Origin: Numida meleagris
Taxonomy: Eukaryota > Chordata > Aves > Galliformes > Numididae
Assembly (NCBI RefSeq): GCF_002078875.1
Contig: NC_034410.1
Coordinates: 85,231,947-85,295,946, forward strand
DNA: 64,000 bases
Reading direction: 5' to 3'
Shown: positions 49,004 to 63,119 of the stretch, piece by piece
Layout of the letters: every line of letters begins with the position of its first letter
Position numbering within the stretch: the stretch's first letter is position 1
Notes under the pieces: model-generated
Told to the model about the DNA's origin: nothing
The model's input: only the letters and a program-made list of their open reading frames with translations
Database searches by the model: none
Position numbers and translations under genes: made by a program

Positions 49004-52000
49004 GTTCCCATTGGAATGGGACATAATAGTTTTGTCCAAGACTCTCATGTTTTTCTAAACAGTGATTTAATATGCTGTCATGGCTTTTTGTAAGATGGCA
49101 AAAGAACTTCATTTCATTTCTGATCTTATTTTCCATCTGGACATTTAGATCACACGTTTGATATACAGTTGTAGAACAGGAAGAAAATATTTTAGGAGAA
49201 AGGCAGCTATGAATCAGCTTCTGCTTCTTACAGGAATAAAAGTCAAAAGCTTTTGACCCTAACTATAGTATTAACTTGATACCTACTGAAATCTGTCAGC
49301 TTGTTTTGGTGGATATGGAGCATCTTGCCATCAGGTTTCCAGTGTTCTCAAGACTTTGCAAAATAAAAAGACAAAGGTTATCTGAAGACGAAAGTCATCA
49401 CACAGCCACAAAATTCTGTTATTTTATCCATTCAGGAAAGAAGGGCAAATATAGACAAACTTTGGCTTTGAAGGCTGTGACAGACCTTAACAAAACTGAG
49501 GTAGAGTAAACCATGCACACAATAAGCAGATGAGTTAAAAAGCACTAACTGTGTGGAAATTCCACAGTATAGAGCATAGCAATTGTTTAGATGTGCACAC
49601 TGACACCTGCCACTATGCATATTTGTTTTGCATTGGCTCCTGTTGTGCTGTTTCATGCATACATTGTATGGGGCCAGGAGGCAGTAGAGTAGACAAACCA
49701 CTCCTGATGGCTGTTGTCCTTCTTCTGGCAGCTTCTTCGAATTACTGAAAGATGTGATGGTTTCTCATCATGCATTCAACTCCCCTGCTGTCTTGTGTAC
49801 CTTTGTACTGTGCTTTTCCCAGTGACAAAATGCTGAATAGTTCCAAACACATTTTCTTGTATTTTCTGACTAGATTTTTGGCTTCCAACTGTACATGGTA
49901 ATTTCAGTGAAGAAGGAAAATAACATCCTTTAAATCTGATGTTCCACTAGTAAAGAGTCAATTTTCTTTATCCAGATGCAAATTGTTTTGGACTGTGAAT
50001 TATGCAGATTGTGCAATAAAGGCATATGACACTCATGTCACGTGTCCATAGAAAATAGATCTGTTTTAAAGGGATATAAGTCAGTTTGAATGTGGTCCTT
50101 GGTATTCTTCACTGGTCTCTACTGATTCATTAATATTTAAATTTATGTTAATTTCATCAAGGTGTGAAAAGATCTTTTTTTGCATATACATGAACTAACA
50201 ATATTACTATTCAACCAGCTATTTTACTTTTTTTTTTTTTTTTTTTACCCAAGAGAAGCTTGTTGTACTATAGCAGAAAGAGAAAAGGGGAGATTATAAA
50301 AGCCCATTTTTGAAAACCCAGGAAATGTAGCAGCTGAATGTGATTTTAAAAGAGCTATCCAGTATTCTTTCTTCTGATCTGAGCAAAAATTTTGAAAGGT
50401 ATCTCAACAACATGTTCCAGAACATATATACATAATAAAACATTATCATTTTTCATGTGTGTATTATTTTGTAAGGTTATCATCTGGGACATGTCAGTAT
50501 AGAGCTTTGACTATCAAAATTCTATAGAAAGGGAATTGTGTTGACAGCACGTATAGGCGCTTATTACATTTCAAAGTCAAATGAAGAGCGTATCTCAAAT
50601 ATTTAAGGGTCTATGCTTTCTTCAGGAATGACAATACAAAGTAAATATTTTTTTGAGAAAGAGCAGCTCATACCTTTGATCAGGAAACATTTATTATTTT
50701 ATGTTAAAACCAAGGTCATTTTGAATTAATCTTTAGAAATAGACACAGTCCTAAAAAGCCAAATTTGATTTTTGTTTCTCACTTTTAATACTAACTTCTG
50801 GTTAATTCTATTTCTGAAATATGCTGTTATTTCTGCTAGGCCAAAATAATTCATTATCCTTGTATATGGAGTGGGTATTTATGAACTATATCCTTCTACT
50901 GACTGTCTGAACAAAAATAAAAGGTATATTTAGTGCATTTCCAAAGATCTTTTAAGTGGTTCAGCAAAGCACGTAATACAGGCCTTGTCTTACATGTCTG
51001 TGATGATACAGTTTAATAGCGTTATAAGGCTATGTGGTGTGTAGTTGTCATGATGGTAGATTGTGCTGGTCTGTATAGATTTACTGTCATTCTTTAGGCT
51101 TTTCATACATGACAGAGGTTGTCTGAAGCACAGCAGGAACATGAAGCTTGCAGGGGTTAAGTGTTACTTGCCTCCTGGCTTGCTACATAGTCCTCTCTGC
51201 ACACATACAGAGATGAGGTGCGGGGTACATCCGTCACTAGGCCGATGACATGATGGATTACTCATGTCATTGTCAGTACAGTCAAAATCACTCTGCTGCT
51301 GATAAGGTGGTCCCTTTTCTTTACTGTGGTTGAGTGAAGCTATTTTTCCCTCTGGTTTTAAAACTGTAGTTCTTACAAACTCCCCTTAAATCAACGACAG
51401 AAAAGACTGTTTTTAATTTTACATAGCAGCTTTGGGCTGTAAGAGACATTCCTTTGAAAATAACTTTCAACATGGACAGAAGCATATTAAAGATTTTACA
51501 TCACTTGATTTCTTCTGATTCTGAAAATAAAATACTTGAAGATAGACACTGATTTTTTTTTCCTGAATTCGTCACAATTTATCAGCGAGGCAGACTCATG
51601 TTTAAATTGTTAACATTGCCTCACGATTTGTCTTCTCTTTAACATACGCAAGAAAAGAAGCAGCTGTCTTTGTAGTATTACCAGAGGAAAATAAAACGCT
51701 GGTACCAGGCCAGGCTTTGGATATGTTTTGAAAGTAGTTTTGCATTGGCTGAGTGATACCAATAAGAACATACAACACAGGCCATAATTCTGCTTGGTTC
51801 TGAACTGTTCACACACAGTTTTGCCAGCTACTAGAACAGGAGTGAGGCCAAGACCTAGGTGTACGAAGTGCAAGAGTCAGAAAAGTGCATGTAGTGCTTG
51901 AAGCTGTAGCCTTTTCCCCATGCCAGCTTGCTCTGGGATAAGCTGGGGGAAATGCTCTAAACACAGCTTGGACAAGGGTACTGTCATATGAGATGCAGAA

Positions 52001-54599
52001 GAGAAGCACTAAGCAAAGACTCCATTTTTCTGAAGACATCTGCTGTCAACCAGAATTGCATAACAGTTATTGCCACAGTCTTTCATAACACAGCATTTTG
52101 CTCCACAGTGCCCTTCCTGCCTTATTCTCACAAGCCTACCAGTAGGATTAAGACCTGAACTCGTTTTTTTCTGAAGTTATACTGGAGATACAGATGATCC
52201 ACAAACAGGCAAATATGTTTGGCAGACAAGTATGAGAGAGACATGCTGGGCCTCTTCAGATCGCACTAACAACGCTTTCAACCCTTAATGGAATATCACA
52301 AGGCTTTCCTGACATACAGCAGTGCTGCTCCATGCACAGAAAACAGGTTAACAGCTCACTCTGATTACTTTTATATTCTGATCTCCAAGTCCAAATTTTC
52401 AGTGGAGAAATTGGGGTTGGAGGAAGATATCATAATCACTGCCTGGGTACTGGATATGGAAGAGAGTTGCTGAGAAATTCACACATGTATGTAATCACAG
52501 TAACCTTTTTATTATTTGAGGCTTCTGCAGTCTGTGTTTGTAATCTGAAATATGTAGAATCACTTCCAATCCAGTGTAGATTCCATTCTGTTTATGTTTT
52601 TCAACCAGCATGTGTGCTTATCTGTGTGCATCTACATATGCACACTGAGTGTAAGTACGGTGCATTATCTGCATGTTTCACTTTGTCATAAAGAGTACAA
52701 AAATTTACTGAATTATTTCCATCTTAAAAACAGAAATTCTTTCAGAAAACACACAATCACATTTGTCTTCCAAGAGGAAAATCTTTCTGCAAAAGCTACA
52801 GAGCAACTGACGATTTAAAGAAAACAAAACAGCCAAAAGCTTGTGTGCGCACTTCAAGAGCACTAAAGATACATACTCTCATACTTACACACCCACGTAT
52901 GCTGCTACATCTAAATAGCTTTGTTTTGAAGTTTTAATCAGATTTAAATGTAAAGTTATTGAAGAGAACTGTGTGGTCTGAATTTTAATCACTGAGCCCA
53001 CCGGTTTCTTTTTTATTGCATGTGGTGTGGCCTTGAATTGCAGAATGTTTTAAACATACATAATGAGCTCAATGTCAAACTGTTGAGCCTTTTGTCTCTA
53101 ACAATGAGCACTTAGCTCAACTAAATGAATAGAAATTGCTTTAGTGAATTACAAAAGCCAAGGTTTTACAGTGCACTAATACTGACATTAATTAATGTAG
53201 ACTTTGTCATATTTTACAAATATACGGGATTGAAATCAAACGTTAAAAAATATAACATACATCAGTAAACAGCCCAAATTTCAACAGTTATAGATATTGG
53301 ATAAAAGGACTTCCTCAAACGGGGAGTAATTTTTCTTCTCTCATTTGTTTGTATTTACATCGAGTGCATTTAGAAAACGTTCAGTGCTGGCTGAATAGCA
53401 AGAATGGAAGAGAAATAAAGTAAACATTATGTGTAATTTCTCTAAATAGGAGAAACATTAGATCTCTCATTCATAACAGACACTTTCACCTATCGTGTTT
53501 CCTAAAGGGCATTTGTAGCAGGATAACTTTTCTCATGTTAGAAAACAAGAAAACTTATTTCCTTCCCCTAAAACCAAGAACAGCATTCAGACATTTACAG
53601 TGAATGGCAATTCATCCTTTAGAAATCCCTTCAACCTAGTACTAGAGTTGCTGCCAGAGATCTGAATGCTTTTGCCTAAATCTCTGTAATCCAATAAGCT
53701 TTTGTGTTTAGCAGCTTGTTTTGAAACTTGTATAGCACCCCAGCCTGTGTCTCCGTATGTTAGTTTGCAGGCAGGTGAGTGCCCGAGGGCCTGATTATTA
53801 TTCAAGCCAGGAGGCCTTCACAGCCCCAACCAGAATGTAATTTGTAATTAACTGTCATTTACTTCTGTCTGCACTGACTTGTTGTTCAAAAGACAACGTT
53901 TCTGAGCTGGTCACTAGCTGCTCTTTGTTGTGGATATGATGTCTCTCAGATCTCGTTGTATTCATGATGCTGAGAAAACCAAGCGTTTGCATTCTTGCAA
54001 CCGAAGTGGGAAGGGGATTTCACTGATTTTTCCTAAACAAATTAGGTATATGCAATTATGGACACTTAGGTATGTAAAATGTAGCATTTGATGCTTTGGG
54101 ATAAATTTCTAAGTGGAACTATTAAGTTCATGCGAGGCATATTAAACTGAACTCCATTAGGGATAGAGTTTTAATGACTTGAACTTGTTACAGTTGAGAA
54201 CTGTAAAATGGAAAGGCATATTTAAGATGTGGGAATTTTTCTTAGCCCATTTTTAAACGTGGTGACTGTATTTTCTCACTGAAGCGGGGCCACTAATGTA
54301 TTCTGTGAATGTACCCATATCATGAATCTGTAATTGTCCCCATGGTAATCTTTTGTTAGCTGAAATAAACAAAAGAATAACATAGCACCACATTTATTTC
54401 TTTAAGAACTGCGCTTCGAATTATTTTTCATATAATTTGAATTCCCAAACAGTAAGAAAGATAATATATATATATATATATTTTCTGCTTAAACTCTTCT
54501 CCATGTCTGCGAGAAACCATGCACAGAATCCTTCCACACTAAGTGTCTGCACACAAAGCCACTTCAAAAATAGCTCAAACGCATCTTCCCCTGACCTTC
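49004..54599. other. Transposon-free unique DNA upstream of CpG island
   Basis: About 5.6 kb in which I recognise no transposon. Contains a T19 run at 50228-50246. Open frames are short and domain-free. A (TA)n run lies at about 54465-54481, just before the CpG island. Confidence 0.5.
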
Positions 54600-54960
54600 A
54601 GCCCACCCTATGCGCATTACAACGCTACGTCGTCGGAACAGAACTTTGGGCCCGTTTCCTCTCCCTCGCCGCCGCTGCTGTTGTTGTTTATGGAGATGGT
54701 TTCTCCTCCCGCACCTTCACAGGTGCCACCGCGGCACCGTGTCTCCGGCGGCGGGGCCGAGCGATCCCGCGGCGGCGTCCCCGGGGTGTTAGCGGCCCCG
54801 GGGGCTCCTGGAGCCGCTGCCCGGGCGCTGGAGGAGCACCTTCCTCCGGTGCTTCCCTCCCTCTCTCCAGAGAGAGGCGGCTCTCGGCCTGCTTGGAATT
54901 TCCCAGCGCTATCGTGTCAGATTGCACATCCCGGGCAGTATATGCCGGTCAAGGGGGTGC
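54600..54960. promoter_or_regulatory. CpG island, candidate promoter
   Basis: By hand I count about 35 CpG dinucleotides in roughly 360 bp, densest at 54720-54840, against very few per kilobase in the flanks. It includes GGCGG/CCGCGG boxes of the Sp1-like type. A TATA-like ATAAAAAG lies just past the right edge (54961-54968), and an exact octamer ATTTGCAT at 55071-55078. Open frames on both strands through the island (for example 54543-54977 plus and 54688-54927 minus) are Pro/Arg/Ala-rich products of GC composition. The two plus-strand ones do not start with ATG. CpG islands in birds usually mark promoters or developmental regulatory elements. No attached exon could be identified. Confidence 0.6.
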
Positions 54961-55640
54961 ATAAAAAGGCTCAATAGCATTCTTTTGTAATACTTAAAAG
55001 GGGGGCTGTGGGGGCGAAAAGAAAGAGAAGAAAGAGAAATGTCTGTAAGAACAGCTTTCCCCTCTTGGCGATTTGCATAAAGTTGGATTAAATAGGGCTT
55101 CAAGCCTCAAAAGGCTGATTACTGACACTGGGCCTTATTAATTATTTCCTTCTTTATTTGAAACAATTAACGAGAGAAAACAAACACTGTGTAGCTATCT
55201 CTTTAAGACCTGGAGCAATAAAAGCCTAAAACCCCAAAGAAAGCCTGCTTTTTGTGGAGTGTTTTCTGTTCTCGCCAGCCACGTCGGGGATAGCAATTCC
55301 CATGCGTTATCAAAAGAGACAAGAAGCAGCAGGCTTTAGCACCTAGCTGAGCAGGATTGCTACATGCCACTCTAAGTGCGATTAAGCTTCCTTTAGTGCA
55401 CCAGTGACATCACTGATGGCTCAAAGCTGCAGCTACTCAAGAGTATTAGAATGCATTTCATGCTTGGCTTACTCAAAACTGCAGAGCTAAAATTTACACC
55501 TTATTTGATGTTCTTCTCCCTGCTGTTAATTGGTAAAGGGATCTCTGACCCTTTTGATCTCTGCTACAATCCTCTAAATGCCCAGGTCTGCTAAACTGTT
55601 CAGCAGGAGATGCTCAGCAGTTGCCCAGTAATGTGAAGTC

Positions 55641-55664
55641 TTTTTTTTTTTTTTTTTTTTTTTT
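55641..55664. repeat. T24 homopolymer
   Basis: Twenty-four T residues. The following sequence has no reversed polyadenylation signal close by, so it does not look like a retrocopy tail. Confidence 0.97.
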
Positions 55665-58600
55665 GGCTTTCTTGCCTTTGGTTTACATCCAAGTTGCACA
55701 GAAATAAGAGATGACAGTTGTTATAGATATGCTGGTTTAATTACTTGTCAGCTTATAGCTGATATCTCGGCTAGCCAACGTGGAAGCTTAACTTTCTTCT
55801 AGTAGCTTAAAGCATGACCAACTGCTAGTGCTTTAGTATTTAGCCATAAAACTCTGGATACATTTAAGATAAAAAATAAAATAGAGCAACAGCCTTTTTG
55901 ATTTACTTGCAAAAGTGATCAGCTTCCGGCGCTGTTGATTTCGCATAGGTCTTAGGTAAGGAAAAATTATTTGGTTGTATTGACATATAAGTGGACAGCA
56001 GGCTTGTTTTAATTCCAATTTATAATTGCATGGGAAATACCGAATATGCTTTTTCCCTGCTGCCTTTGAAATGAGAGCCTTAAAACCTTACGAGGATAAA
56101 GCTGAGGTGTACTGTGTTTACTTGACTGCAAGTATTATTCTATAAAGTTTTACCAGCTTTTCTCAAAGACGCTTCCGTTCAAAAGGAGCCAAGCGTATAT
56201 AATCTTAATGTATGTGCGGTTAAAAGTGATTGGCATGCACACACCTCTGCATATGACTGCATTAATTGCACAGAGTACCCTGAATTTTAATGGACATGAC
56301 AGTCTCCGTTAAGCACCTTTGAAGAATTTACTTAGTGAGGAACAAATGGAGAATGCCATAATTGTTGCCTATAGGTGAGGGCTGGCTAAAAAGTGACCCC
56401 ACAGCTGAGATACCAGTGTTGTGCACATCTCTCCCTCCAAACCCTGTCAGAGATTTTTAGTGTTTATCCCAGGCTTTGTTATCCATCAAGATACATAGTT
56501 TCCATTGAAGTGAAACAGATTATTGGTTACTATAGTTTCCCTATTCCTCAATTCAGTGCTGTGAAAAGCCAGGCTCAATAGGTTTAAAAGTCCAGTTAGG
56601 ACAAATAAATCCATGTTGTGAAGAATTGGAGTGGAGATACCTGTTCTTGTGCCTTTGATGTATTCTTTATTTTTTTATGATAGAAGGGGAATTAGTGGAG
56701 GGTTAATTGTTTGGTGCTTAGAGCTCTGTCTTACCAGTTTACTGCAGAGCGAGACATAGTACTGTAAAGACAAAGTGAATATCGTTTGACTTCTTCCCCT
56801 CCAACCTCCCTCTTTTTCCAGTTTTCAAGATGTGCAAGGTACTGAAGAGATGGCAGTATCGATGGGAATACAAATTTGTGAGTTTAATCCCTGGCATTAT
56901 ATTTTCCTGGGCTGAGTTATGTCCATACAGCACTCATTTCCTTTCTATGCCAAAATGGTAAATGGCATTTTTTTATTTCCTAAGAAAATTACTCCACCCA
57001 GAATTGGGAGGTTAAGCTACAGAAAATTTACATTAAGGACACTGAAAATGTCAGCTTTCACGAGGATACATCAAGAACCAACAATTTAAGTATGCTGGCA
57101 AAATTAATGTATTCTAGAAGGCCAACACACAAATGTTAAGAGGGACTTGATGATACCGCGCAGATTAAAGCAGTGGCTTTTGTGCCTCTGGAAGCTGTGT
57201 TTGCATTCAGTCCAGTATGACTAGGAAAAAAGTTAATTTGATTTGATAGCTGAAAAGGTCACACATTTTGTTCAGCGCCTTGCATGCTTTTTTCCTTAAC
57301 TAGATTTCTCCATTTCAGACACAGCTGACTTCTAAGGATTTCTGCTTTCCTATAGACCTTGTTGAATCCTGCCAAGAAACAAGTTGTGGACAGCATTTTA
57401 CACACATAATACAATAGCAGAATGGAAAAGCACTGAAGTCAAACTGTGTTCCAAGTTTATTTGGTTTCATTTAGCCTATATTTCTTACCCTTCTATGTAG
57501 AGCCATGGGGAATGGGAAAAGTGATGGAGGGGAGTAGAGTTAATCAAGCTCAGCCTGCAAAATAGAACACAAATTACAGAAAAGCTTAAATATTGTTAGT
57601 CTCTACCAAAAGCACAACCTTCTTCTCTAAAAGTGTTCTTTGACATTGCTGAAGGTTTCATCTTGATTACTTTCAATAAAATCCAAAGTAAGGATGACTG
57701 TCTTGGCTCACTAAGCAACAAGGTTTTATCACTAATTACAATCCTTTATTACCAGTAGTTTAATAGGTTTATGATAGGTCATAAAACAATTCAGCATGGG
57801 AGTACATAAAAGAAATAGGTTATACAGCTGTGACATCTTAATATCTATTTATTGTAATCATTTTACGATCTTTAATGGTAGTATTTTTAAAGAAGTTTGT
57901 ATGCTTTTACACTGAATAGATGGCCACCAAAAATGGGAGGTGTAGGAAAACCACATAAATATAGAGTAAAATACTTAATGAGGCATTTTGAAAACTTCGA
58001 ATGTCAAAAGCATGTAGACTGTATCACGTGTGTGGAGTCTCATTATGGGCAATTATAATAAAATTATAAGTGCTATAATAATTCTAACCTTGAAGGCACA
58101 ATAAAGGATAGTTATATTTGCCTTCCTAGCCCACACATCTGAGACGTTTTCCTCATTAATTATATTTCATGTAAGTATAATTATGTAGTATAAGACTAAA
58201 ATTTGAAAGCATTTGCTAAATCATTGTTAATGGTAGCCTTATTCTTCAGAGCTTTAATATAACTAATTATACCTAAAGTTATAGACCAAAATAGGAAATG
58301 GAAACAAAGTCAAATTTACACTATATGGGATATTTTCCCTACTGATTGTTTTGATCTGTAATGTAATTAATGAAAGGAAAATCTGTTAGTAGAGAAAATG
58401 GATTATTGTTTGAAACTATAGTTCAAGTTCAACCTTATTCTACTAGGAAAAGTTATTTTGACTTTGGATTCACTGGAATCTTGTTGCTCTAAAGCTTTAT
58501 ATTTTTGTGACACAGAACATTATACTATGTGCTTACTTACTGACATTTTTGGAGATGGTATACCTACCTACACAAAACATATGAAATGCAATATTCTGGT

Positions 58601-59571
58601 GGTTTCTGTAGGCATGAAATATTTGACTGTGATTAAAGTATCGAGTCACAAGTTATACATTATAGCTGAAAAACAGTGTTTTGAAATGTTGTGATCGTTA
58701 ATTTATAAGACTTCGCTTGTCATATTTATCCACAGATACGTCTCTATCTCTATCCATCCACTAATGGATACGTTAGTAGCTTTTATGGCAATAGAATTAT
58801 TTCAGTATTATATTGAAAGTAAATGCAAACAAAACAGCTCACTGTGGAATAGTTCAATACAAAGATACAGGTTTTTTGTTATTATTTATTACTATTATTT
58901 AAATGACTATGAAGACATTGTATCTTTCAGGATAAAGAAGCACATATTTTCATGGAAATGAAAGAGGAGGGAAATAAAATAATGTAATGGAAGTTTTCAA
59001 ATAATTTATGATAATAATTGACTTCAAATGTTTAATACTTAAGAAATATTTTTTAAGTTCAGCAAGTGAATAATGGCAGTCTGAAGATCTTTTCAAAGAT
59101 AAAGAGAATATTTAAAGATTTCTTTTGAAAAAATTTTTTTTGAAATATTTTTTTCTTTCTTCTCTTTGCCAGAGTTTTTACATATTACTACAAAACTGTA
59201 TATATAGCTATAGAGCATATATAGGAATACAGCACCTGCAACAAAAATGTACCAACACAATTACACATATATTGTCATTACTATTGTTATTTCCAATATC
59301 TGTTTCTAAATCAACTGTAGCATGCTTTTAGATGCTACAGGCTTAGATGTTCCATAAGAATGTATTAAATCACCTTTTAGTTACCACTTGCTGATATGTG
59401 TTTCAATGAGCCAAAGATCTATTCTGATCAAGTCATAGTTTTATATAATTTTGACATTCCAGACAACAGGACATCTTCAAAGAGAAGTGTTCTGAAGTCT
59501 GTTATAGTGAAGGAAGAGTAACTCAGGCTTGATAAATTTTTTTCATCCATGGGGAGCAGCGTGGGATATGG

Positions 59572-59576
59572 NNNNN
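59572..59576. other. Assembly gap (5 N)
   Basis: Five N, followed by the tandem 'tccagagattccagagatt'. The short duplicated motif may be why the join was left ambiguous. Confidence 0.99.
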
Positions 59577-62500
59577 TCCAGAGATTCCAGAGATTGAACT
59601 ACCTTTTTTCTATAATCCCAGTAGATGGTACAATCATCCGTATCCATGTCAAATTAAAGCATCAAATTTTAGTTAATATTATAACCTAAAAGATGGCAGA
59701 GGCAAGGCTAATATGGAGACGATACAGTTATTAAGTATATGTTTTGAACGGAGGCACTGCAAGTCTTTGCCCACTTCTTTGCAAAGGCTGATTCACATTT
59801 TCTAGGTGAAAATGATATCTTGTCATTTAGATGGAAAAGGAAGAAATCTTTTTCTACCAGAAAGTCCTTCCTTTCATGCTTTGTAGAGTTGTAATTCATA
59901 GAGACATTAGAAAATTGAAGTCTCCTGGATTTAAAGTAGAATAGACTATAGTAAAATAGGTGGAATCCTACCATTATAAAAAATACTCCTTACTGTGTTT
60001 TTAGACCCTTTTCCTTCTAGGTTTATGGGAGAGGATTTGAAGAGTTGTATTGAGGCACAGAGCTGGTGTGCTAGTGCTTGGATTATTGTTGGGGCTTTCT
60101 CGTAGGATTAATTAATAGTTTCAGCTGATACAGTGTTTGTAATTTAACAACACAGTATTTGGAATTCCAGGCACCTATCTTTTTTGTATATGTTTTATAA
60201 ACTAAAAGAATAATGCTGTAAGTTCTGCACTCGCCTTCCTGTTATGCATTTAAATAGGAAGATTGTATTGTGCATATCAGTTTCTCTTCACAGAGAATGC
60301 AATTATTAAATTGTGATTATTCTCTTTCTGATAATATGAAAATTTTCCCTAAGCAAATAGTCAGAAAAAGTGAAATGACTTTAATTATTTTGATGCCATA
60401 GTGACAATTTCTTTTATTTTCTTTTTGGAAGTTCTTATTACTGATAGCCTTTTTATGACGACAAGTTAGGGACTGAGACATATTGCTAATAAAATGCTTT
60501 CCGCTCTTTCTTCTCATATCACATCCTAACTTGTGCAATGTTTTGACTGAGATTTTATGAAATCGAAATATCAAAGTATTGTACTCTCTTTTGCTTTTTG
60601 GCTCCCATTTTTAATTTGCTTTTGACTGCTTTGCACACACAGTATAAAAGGGTAAAGCCAAGGGAGGATTCAAATGTGATAAATGCTAAGTGTTGCCATA
60701 AATTAGAGGCAGTGAATACTGTTAAGTGCCTATGAATTAATCAGAGCAGCACCTAACTTTTCAGTGCCTGGGCCTCAGACAACAATTAAAATCTAATGTA
60801 CTTAATATCCCTCTAAAGGGCATGGGCTGATGAGGAAGTAATTCTGAACGCTCGCGCAGGGAGTGAGGAACCAGCTGAGGCAGTTGATAAGAAATACAGT
60901 GTGATGTTTGAATCTGATATCTCAAACTGTTCCTCTCTAGAGTTTATTTGAGGGAGGACAGCAGAATTGTGCTGTCCTTAGGATATCTGTGATTTAGAAC
61001 TCCATCTTAAGCTTAAATGAACCCATGTTGTCTTCCACTGAGACAGTCAAGACTACATCTTCTAAAAATGTCATAGTAATTATGATATTTTTCTGTTATT
61101 ATATTTATTGTACTTATTCCTATTTAAAAGCAAGCACGCTGAGCTTAATTTTCTTTGTTTAAATTTAACTGGAATGAATTTTCACCTGTGAGATATAAAT
61201 TGTCAAATGTCTTTCATGTCACAAATTCCTTTGAGAGAAATGAACGAAACTTTCTTCTCTTCAAGGTGAACTAATATAAGAGGAATATTGAAGTCTAGTC
61301 ATTTAATGATTTTATTTAACAGTTACTTCAGATTTTTGCCTCTGTGCTATCTGTTTGCTCACAATTAGTCCTTCTCTGGAGCTCCTTTGTCTTGTTTTTC
61401 TTGCAGTATTGTGAGAAATTTCCCGAATCTACAACAGGCTAGACCACATCTAGATCAGCTTGTCCCTTAATGATGTCACCTCAAAGGCTAAGGCAGAGCT
61501 CAAAGAGATAGAAAATCTGCCTAGCTTGTGACGTTCAACTGAATGTTCTTATAGAGTATCCACCAAATATTTCCTTGAAATCTTTTTCCTCTAATGTGCA
61601 CTCAGATAAGTAGAATCAGGTCTGAGGTCCCAGACTCTCAAAGAAATAATACATCATAAAGACAACACTAACTGTCTAAAATTATTAAAAAAATAATAAA
61701 AGAGAAACAAGGCAACAATATTAAGAATATTCATAATAATATTATTAATAAAACATTTTGTTTATCTCCAATTCTTTCTGCATTGTCCTATCCATTACCT
61801 ACTTCAATTCTATTCATCTGTTCTCTTGCTTTTGTGTAACTTAATTTCTTATATGTTTAGCATGTTTTTTTAATTTAATTCCCAGCTTACTTTCAGTATT
61901 CATACCTCCTGTTTGCTAAAGATAGCACACAGAACTTTAATCGTCAACCTATTTGAATATGTCTCCACAGGGTGAAGTCTTCATATCTGATTTAAAATAT
62001 CAAGTTGATCCAGATACTGCTCTTTTCACTGGTACTATTATATTTCAAGATCTCACTTCAATTGGCTTTGAAGCTTACCAGGATCAGGTTTTATATCCCT
62101 ATCAAATATTTTTACTTATGATTTCCCTCTGACACAAGTTTCAAAACTGTATCACCTTGTTTTGGATGATTAGCAATCACAAAGTCATAGAAGTGGAACT
62201 GAGCATTGAGGTTTTACAGTATGTTAGAATGCTGTCTGCTAGTTACTTTAAAACAAATTTACCTCAAATGTAATGTGTAATTTACTTTGATTATACAAAA
62301 GTTATCTTGCATACCTGAAACGTTCATTAGATGAATTGAGGGAAAATGAAAAAGAAAAAAGATAGAAAGCATCATGTATTTTCATTGCATCCTTTGGAAC
62401 ACTATTGATTTTGTTTATAAAGGTCATTCTCTTCTCTCCAGATGGCATAGTGTATTTCATAGCTAGTGGTGTCCATTATTTAAATAAAATGTTTTTACAA

Positions 62501-63102
62501 TATTTTTGGCTTAAATTATTCTATACAAATGTCAGTGAGAAAATTCAAGAAGTTCTGATATTATATGAGTGAGAGCCCTTCCATCTCCAAGAAAAAGGAT
62601 GAAATAATTTAAAAGTAGAAGTCCCCTGAGCTAGGCAAAAACATACCAACTCCCTTCATTCTGAAAACTCTAGATTTGAAATTGGACATAAAAGACATAC
62701 TTTTTTTAATATCTCCTTTCATTGCATAACTTTAAGCCCAAGGACTGATATTTAATCCAGTCTTCTGTGTACACCAATCCATTGAAGACCCTTTCCTTGC
62801 ATCCATGTGTAATTTCTCTTCTTAGTAGTCTCAGTAACCACTACAAAGAAAGGATATTGCAATCTGTCTTATCCTTACTTTTTATATCTCACAAATTCTC
62901 TGTGTTTCATTTTCAATGTTACCAGAATTTTCCATGGGAAACCAAGGATAAGGAGAGGCTGGGGAGACTTGCTTGTTGTTTGTGGGACAACAGCAGTGAG
63001 GGAAGGGTGGAAATGTTGACAGTCATTGAAACCATCTCCACTCCACAGAGTTTCAACCCTGCTGGGTACTAAATATTGTTATTATGTTCTTCTTTCTGTT
63101 TG

Positions 63103-63119
63103 TTTTTTTTTTTTTTTTT
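63103..63119 (-). repeat. Putative retrocopy poly(A) tail (T17 on plus)
   Basis: Seventeen T residues on the plus strand directly abut the end of the putative minus-strand 3' UTR. Confidence 0.6.

Larger units (their letters stand above)
54961..63102. other. Transposon-free unique DNA downstream of CpG island
   Basis: About 8 kb with no recognised transposon or exon. It contains an octamer site (55071-55078), an AT-rich homeodomain-type core (TTATTAATTATTT, from 55136), a T24 run (55641-55664) and a 5-base gap (59572-59576). The texture around 55.0-55.6, 57.8-58.2 and 60.6-60.9 kb is suggestive of conserved non-coding elements, but this is only an impression. Confidence 0.45.

Noticed and set aside
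50228..50246. T19 run as a possible second retrocopy tail
   Set aside because: No reversed polyadenylation hexamer lies within the expected distance, and no UTR-like sequence follows.
54688..54927. 79-codon minus-strand frame in the CpG island
   Set aside because: It is a low-complexity Arg/Pro/Glu composition artefact. There is no supporting splice or domain evidence.
54437..54977. Long plus-strand open frames over the CpG island (175 and 144 codons)
   Set aside because: They begin with TTG or GTG rather than ATG and are composed of Pro/Arg/Ala/Ser runs dictated by GC content. No domain is recognisable.
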